From positions 26,853 through 64,870 of the forward strand of contig DEPQ01000007.1 in the NCBI GenBank assembly GCA_002358855.1: DNA of 38,018 nt, written 5' to 3'. The position numbers and the translations under genes were made by a program. The stretch comes from Bacteroidales bacterium UBA3388. GTDB lineage: Bacteria > Bacteroidota > Bacteroidia > Bacteroidales > P3. A model generated the notes under the pieces. The model worked only from the letters and a program-made list of their open reading frames with translations, made no database searches and was not told the origin of the DNA. Of the stretch, positions 33,765 to 38,018 are shown in pieces (positions within the stretch are counted from its first letter, which is position 1; each line of letters starts with the position of its first letter).

Positions 33765-34229
33765 ATGAAGAAAAGATTTTTTAAAGGCAGTATTTTTATT
33801 ATTTTATTATCTTTTGTATTTGTGGCGTGTGACCCTTGGTATGAGTATTATTATGAAATAGAAAACAATACCCAAGAAGACTTGTTTCTAACTATTTATT
33901 CTTCATCTGGATACATAGATCGTTATGGATACAAAATGCCAAATATATTTTTCAGACAACAAATTTGTTCTAAATCTAAAAAAGAAATCAAGGAGACTTT
34001 TAATGAATATAGCGATCCAAGAGTTTTTTTAACTATGTTTGATTCTTGCATAATTCAAAAGCAAGATTCTAATGGCATAGTATTGAAAAAATGGTATAGA
34101 AACTATGATTTAAATTCTGAAAACAAAGAGTTTTTTGATTATTCTACTTGGATTCAAAATGGTGAAGATGGTTGCATTTCCTTTATTTTCAAAATAGATG
34201 ATTCGGATATAGAACTAAAAAATAAATAA
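33765..34229 (+). CDS. Small lipoprotein A of a paralogous pair
   Basis: 154 residues with a lipoprotein signal (LLSFVFVAC, Cys22). The mature part begins DPWYEYYYEIENNTQEDLFL and resembles the product of the next gene throughout: both have N-terminal I-x-N-x-T...(D)L, the DSC motif (MFDSCIIQ), a following KKWY/KVWR segment and a late Cys (DGCISFIFKI). The conserved Cys residues could form a disulfide or metal site. Predicted beta-rich domain; no known family. Lies 4 bases after the zincin-like gene. Confidence 0.68.
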   Translation: MKKRFFKGSIFIILLSFVFVACDPWYEYYYEIENNTQEDLFLTIYSSSGYIDRYGYKMPNIFFRQQICSKSKKEIKETFNEYSDPRVFLTMFDSCIIQKQDSNGIVLKKWYRNYDLNSENKEFFDYSTWIQNGEDGCISFIFKIDDSDIELKNK

Positions 34230-34244
34230 TTAAAACCAAATATT

Positions 34245-34694
34245 ATGAATAATATAAAATCGTTTTTGAGTATAATTTTTATTTTATTTTCTTTTATTTT
34301 GTTAATTTCCTGTGAGGGTAAAAACTATACACTTTTAATGATAAAAAACAAAACAAATAAAGATTTACACATTTCTATGGATAATGGCAAAAATACTTCT
34401 GCGATTATTTATTGTGGTCACACATCTTGTCTGACAGAAAATTCTGCATTCGGACACATTATGGGACCATATAGCATAAAATCTGATGTTTTTGAAAACA
34501 CTATGTCATTTTATGATAGTTGTGTTGTGAGAATAAATAATTCAGAAGGTGAAATAATAAAAGTTTGGAGAAAAAAAGAAAAGGATTTCAATTCTTTTAA
34601 AAATTTTTTTAGAGAAGAAAACTGGAGAAAAGAAGTGAATGGAGACGAATGTATTTATACTTTCGTTATAACCGAAGAAGATTTCAAGAATTAA
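34245..34694 (+). CDS. Small lipoprotein B of a paralogous pair
   Basis: 149 residues with a lipoprotein signal (LFSFILLISC, acylated Cys23). Similar to the preceding gene: LLMIKNKTNKDLHISMDNG, FYDSCVVRINNSEGEIIKVW and DECIYTFVITEEDF correspond to matching segments there, so the two arose by duplication. The sequences have drifted a lot, and extra Cys residues occur (IIYCGHTSC). Function unknown. It lies 15 bases after its paralogue and 21 before the beta-galactosidase gene. Confidence 0.68.
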   Translation: MNNIKSFLSIIFILFSFILLISCEGKNYTLLMIKNKTNKDLHISMDNGKNTSAIIYCGHTSCLTENSAFGHIMGPYSIKSDVFENTMSFYDSCVVRINNSEGEIIKVWRKKEKDFNSFKNFFREENWRKEVNGDECIYTFVITEEDFKN

Positions 34695-34715
34695 CAAACA
34701 ATTATACATACTCTT

Positions 34716-37700
34716 ATGAAGAAAAAGTTTCTATTTATTTTATTAGCATTATTTTTTTCTTGTTTTGCATTTTCGCAAGAGAAGAATGATTGGGAAAATC
34801 AAGAGGTTTTTCAAATCAATCGTTGCACTCCTCGTGCTACTTTCTTTCCTTATAGTAACACAAAGGCAATGATGAGTGAAGAAACGTTTAATTATCCTTG
34901 GATTTCTCCAATGAAAGCGGATTTAATTAGCCTTAATGGAAAATGGGACTTTCACTTCTCCCCTTCGGCTAATGAAAGACCAAGTGAAAACGATATGTTC
35001 ACAAAAGGAAAGCTCATTTGGCAAACAATCAATGTGCCTTCTTGTTGGGAAATGCTTGGTTACGACTTTCCTTTGTATGTAAACGTGGATTATCCTTTTG
35101 AAAACAACCCTCCTTTTATTGATGTGAAAGAGCAATACAAAGGATTGTATGGAGAAAACCCCGTTGGGACATATCACAAAACATTTTCTATTCCAAAAAA
35201 TTGGGAGAAAAAGAGAGTGTTTCTTCACTTTGATGGACTTTATAGTGGTGCGTATGTTTGGTGTAATGGAAAGAAAGTTGGATATTGCCAGGCGAGCAAT
35301 AACGATGCTGAATTTGAACTTACGAAATACTTAAAAGAAGGCGTTAATGAGCTTTATGTTCAAGTCTTTCGTTGGACCGATGCTTCTTATCTTGAAGGGC
35401 AAGATATGTTCCACATGAGTGGCTTGCATAGAGATGTATATTTGTTTGCCGTTGAGCAAGTTTTCATTAGCAATCATTATATTACAAGCACTCTTGATGC
35501 AAACACAGGCTACAAAAAGGGAAATTTCAATATAGAATTAACACTTGACAACCCAACGGGCAAGAAAGTAGAAAAGATTATTGAAATAGAACTTCTTGAT
35601 GCTAAGAAACAATTGGTTTGGAAAATAGAAAGAAAAGAAATTTTAAAGAAAAAACTAACTAAAATCACACTTAATCATCAGTTAAACAACATAAATCTTT
35701 GGAATGCTGAGACTCCTTATCTTTATACCATAGTTATTCGTCAAAAAGACAAGAAAGGAAAAGAAGAATTAGTATTTAGCACAAAATATGGTTTTAGAGA
35801 CATAAAGATAGCGAACAATTCTCTCTATATAAACGGCGAAAAAGTATTGTTTAAAGGGGTAAATACACAAGATACTCACCCCTTATATGGCAGAAGTATT
35901 GATGTAAACACTATGCTTCAAGACATAATAATGATGAAACAAGCAAACATCAACACAATGCGAGCAAGTCATTATCCACGTCAAGCAAAGATGTATGCGA
36001 TGACAGACTTTTATGGAATGTATGTAATGAATGAGGCAGATGTTGAGTGTCATTTGAATTGGGCAGTGCACGGAGAAAAAGGCGGAATAACGAATGATAG
36101 CACTTGGAGGGCACAATATGTTGATAGAACCAAGGCTATGGTGCTTAGAGATAGAAATCACCCAAGTATTATCTTTTGGTCTTTGGGTAATGAAGCAGGT
36201 GGTGGAGAGAATTTCTTACATACCTACAACGCAACGGCATCTTTGGACACAAGACCTATACATTACGAGGGTGCAACAAGAGGAAAAACTCCTTATACCG
36301 ACTTTTATTCAGAAATGTATCCACATCTTGATGCCGTAAAGGCTTTTGCAACATCTGATACTTTGAATCAACCTTATATAATGTGTGAATACGCTCACGC
36401 AATGGGTAATGCAATTGGAAATCTAAAAGAATATTGGGACGAAATAGAAAAAGGAAAAAACGCAATAGGTGGTTGCATTTGGGATTGGGTAGATCAATCA
36501 ATCTATTTCCCACAAGCAATTAAGAAAGGCGAATTTGTAAAAAATGGATTTCCTTATTATTCGGCAGGATACGATTATCCCGGTCCTCATCAAGGCAATT
36601 TTATGAACAATGGCATAATTAGAGCCGATAGAGAGTGGAATGACAAACTCGCAGAGGTTAAAAAAGTATATCAATACGTTAAAATCCTTTCTTTTGACAA
36701 AGACAAAAAACAAGTAGTCATAGCAAATAAATATGATTTCATTGATTTAAGCCAATTCTATATTGATTTTCAAATCATAGAAGACGGATACGAAATCTAT
36801 AAAGGCACAACAAAACTACCAGCCTTAAAACCAAATACAATAGCAAAGATAAAACTACCATATAATGTGGAATTAAACCAAGAAAAAGAAAGTTTTATCA
36901 ATTTACAACTAAGATTAAAAGAATCAAATCCTTGGGCAGAGAAAGATTATGCTATGGCTCAATGGCAATTTGCTATCAATGAAATAGAGAATCGCTTAAA
37001 AGAGGTTAAAGAAAGCAAAGAAGCGTTTTTAGTTCAAGAAGACAAAACTCAATTAACACTTGAAAACAAAGGATTCAAAATAAGTTTTGACAAACAAAAT
37101 GGAGAAATCCTTTATTGGAAATACGATGGCTTTGAAGTAATTAGCGATAGAAAAGGCTCACCTCACTACAATAATAATCGTTGGATTGAAAACGACAAAC
37201 ACGGCGATAGCATTTCGGGCGAATTAGCAAGCACTTGCGAAATAAAACTAAACAAAGAAAAGACAAAAGCCGAAATAAAGATAACAACAAAAGGCGAAAA
37301 ATGTCCTTATACTATTGAATACATCGTTTATTCCAACAATATTGTGGATATGAAAGTAACATTGAATCCTATTGTTGAGGGATTAAGAAGATTAGGCATT
37401 GGAATGATTTTTTCAAAAGACTTTGAAGAAATTGATTACTACGCAAAAGGACCTTGGGAAAACTACAATGACAGAAAAGAAGCATCATTTATTGGACGCT
37501 ATTCTTCAACCGTTAGTGAAATGTTTACTCCTTACGCTCACCCTCAATCATGTGGTAACCGTCAAGAAATGAGAGAAATCACCCTTTACAAAAAACACTC
37601 TAACAAAGGCATAAAAATAGAAGCAAATCAACCTATTGCATTTTCTATGTTACAGTTTGACGACAAAGATTTCATAAAAGAAAAACTTCATCCTTGGGAA

Positions 37701-37850
37701 ATGGTTGAAAGAAATGAAGTTTACGCACATTTTGACTTTGTTCAAAGAGGATTAGGCAATGGAAGTTGTGGTCCACAAACAATAGAAAAATATCAAGTTC
37801 CAAGTTCAGGAACATATAGCTTTACATTAAGATTTTCACCTTTAAGGTAA
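34716..37850 (+). CDS. Secreted beta-galactosidase, glycoside hydrolase family 2 (LacZ type)
   Basis: 1,044 residues with a signal peptide (MKKKFLFILLALFFSCFAFS, cut before Gln21), so it acts in the periplasm or outside. The five LacZ domains are present in order: sugar-binding jelly roll (FQINRCTPRATFFPY, VPSCWEMLGYD), immunoglobulin-like, TIM barrel, immunoglobulin-like, and C-terminal beta-sandwich. Catalytic acid/base Glu493 in SLGNEAGGG and nucleophile Glu558 in MCEYAHAMGNAIGN. It should release terminal beta-galactose from glycans. There is no SusC/SusD pair in the window, and the upstream neighbours are the lipoprotein trio. A strong terminator follows. Confidence 0.95.
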   Translation: MKKKFLFILLALFFSCFAFSQEKNDWENQEVFQINRCTPRATFFPYSNTKAMMSEETFNYPWISPMKADLISLNGKWDFHFSPSANERPSENDMFTKGKLIWQTINVPSCWEMLGYDFPLYVNVDYPFENNPPFIDVKEQYKGLYGENPVGTYHKTFSIPKNWEKKRVFLHFDGLYSGAYVWCNGKKVGYCQASNNDAEFELTKYLKEGVNELYVQVFRWTDASYLEGQDMFHMSGLHRDVYLFAVEQVFISNHYITSTLDANTGYKKGNFNIELTLDNPTGKKVEKIIEIELLDAKKQLVWKIERKEILKKKLTKITLNHQLNNINLWNAETPYLYTIVIRQKDKKGKEELVFSTKYGFRDIKIANNSLYINGEKVLFKGVNTQDTHPLYGRSIDVNTMLQDIIMMKQANINTMRASHYPRQAKMYAMTDFYGMYVMNEADVECHLNWAVHGEKGGITNDSTWRAQYVDRTKAMVLRDRNHPSIIFWSLGNEAGGGENFLHTYNATASLDTRPIHYEGATRGKTPYTDFYSEMYPHLDAVKAFATSDTLNQPYIMCEYAHAMGNAIGNLKEYWDEIEKGKNAIGGCIWDWVDQSIYFPQAIKKGEFVKNGFPYYSAGYDYPGPHQGNFMNNGIIRADREWNDKLAEVKKVYQYVKILSFDKDKKQVVIANKYDFIDLSQFYIDFQIIEDGYEIYKGTTKLPALKPNTIAKIKLPYNVELNQEKESFINLQLRLKESNPWAEKDYAMAQWQFAINEIENRLKEVKESKEAFLVQEDKTQLTLENKGFKISFDKQNGEILYWKYDGFEVISDRKGSPHYNNNRWIENDKHGDSISGELASTCEIKLNKEKTKAEIKITTKGEKCPYTIEYIVYSNNIVDMKVTLNPIVEGLRRLGIGMIFSKDFEEIDYYAKGPWENYNDRKEASFIGRYSSTVSEMFTPYAHPQSCGNRQEMREITLYKKHSNKGIKIEANQPIAFSMLQFDDKDFIKEKLHPWEMVERNEVYAHFDFVQRGLGNGSCGPQTIEKYQVPSSGTYSFTLRFSPLR

Positions 37851-37907
37851 GAGAAGCAAAACAACAAAGCAAAGGAAAATAAAAATGTTTTTCCAAGAGT
37901 TAAGACC

Positions 37908-37955
37908 AAATGCGTGCGATATTTTCAAACAAAAAATATTCGTACGCATTTTTTT
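37908..37955 (+). terminator. Rho-independent terminator after the beta-galactosidase
   Basis: AAATGCGTGCGATATTTT (37908-37925) pairs with the segment 37933-37951 ending in CGTACGCATTT, with one wobble and one bulge, followed by TTTT (37952-37955, part of a seven-T run). The remaining bases to the end of the window show no gene. Confidence 0.87.
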
Positions 37956-38018
37956 AAAATATAAGCCCTTAACTAAAAATCACAAAATCAAAGACTTAAC
38001 TTTTAAAAGCCTTAAAAA

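Noticed and set aside
1..38018. CRISPR array or insertion sequence
   Set aside because: No regularly spaced direct repeats of 24-40 bases and no transposase-like protein were found in the window.

Overview
The window is a stretch of chromosome from an AT-rich member of the Bacteroidota, most likely the order Bacteroidales. The evidence is the gene content (long NusB followed by DUF1573 and YajC, DUF4159, SDR-type threonine dehydrogenase, GT3-type glycogen synthase), the many MKK-type signal peptides and lipoproteins, and repeated promoters of the Bacteroidota form TTTG (or TTG), about 19 bases, then TAnnTTTG. Species cannot be told from the sequence.

Layout. 1-3742 (+): small membrane protein, mutL, rhomboid protease, a universal-stress-like protein and a tiny membrane protein, ending in a bidirectional terminator. 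3766-8845 (-): a fused glycogen synthase/alpha-glucan phosphorylase and a FabK-like flavoenzyme with a four-unit 21-bp repeat in its leader. 9079-18601 (+): a long tight run with an outer-membrane barrel, rsmE, DUF4159, marC, a ClpC-type unfoldase, mlaE-mlaF, a 7TM-HD phosphohydrolase (c-di-AMP type) and a sugar-phosphate nucleotidyltransferase. 18513-23337 (-): nusB, DUF1573 lipoprotein, yajC, a YbbR/CdaR-like protein, a polysaccharide pyruvyl transferase and a GT2 glycosyltransferase. 23443-23530 is tRNA-Ser(GGA).

The region downstream of the tRNA (about 23577-28720) looks foreign. Sampled lines run at 42-48% GC against about 28% in a sampled neighbouring line. It starts with stacked hairpins, carries a single-chain restriction-modification-specificity enzyme of 1,255 residues and an immediately adjacent membrane-anchored protein of unknown function, and ends in a hairpin terminator next to what looks like a 33-codon gene remnant. 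This two-gene cassette is the best candidate for an undescribed (defence) module.

28714-32062 returns to AT-rich native sequence: a small TPR protein, kbl, a small secreted protein and tdh. kbl and tdh together convert threonine to glycine and acetyl-CoA. 32135-37850 (+) holds a zincin-like lipoprotein, two paralogous small lipoproteins and a secreted GH2 beta-galactosidase, followed by a strong terminator.
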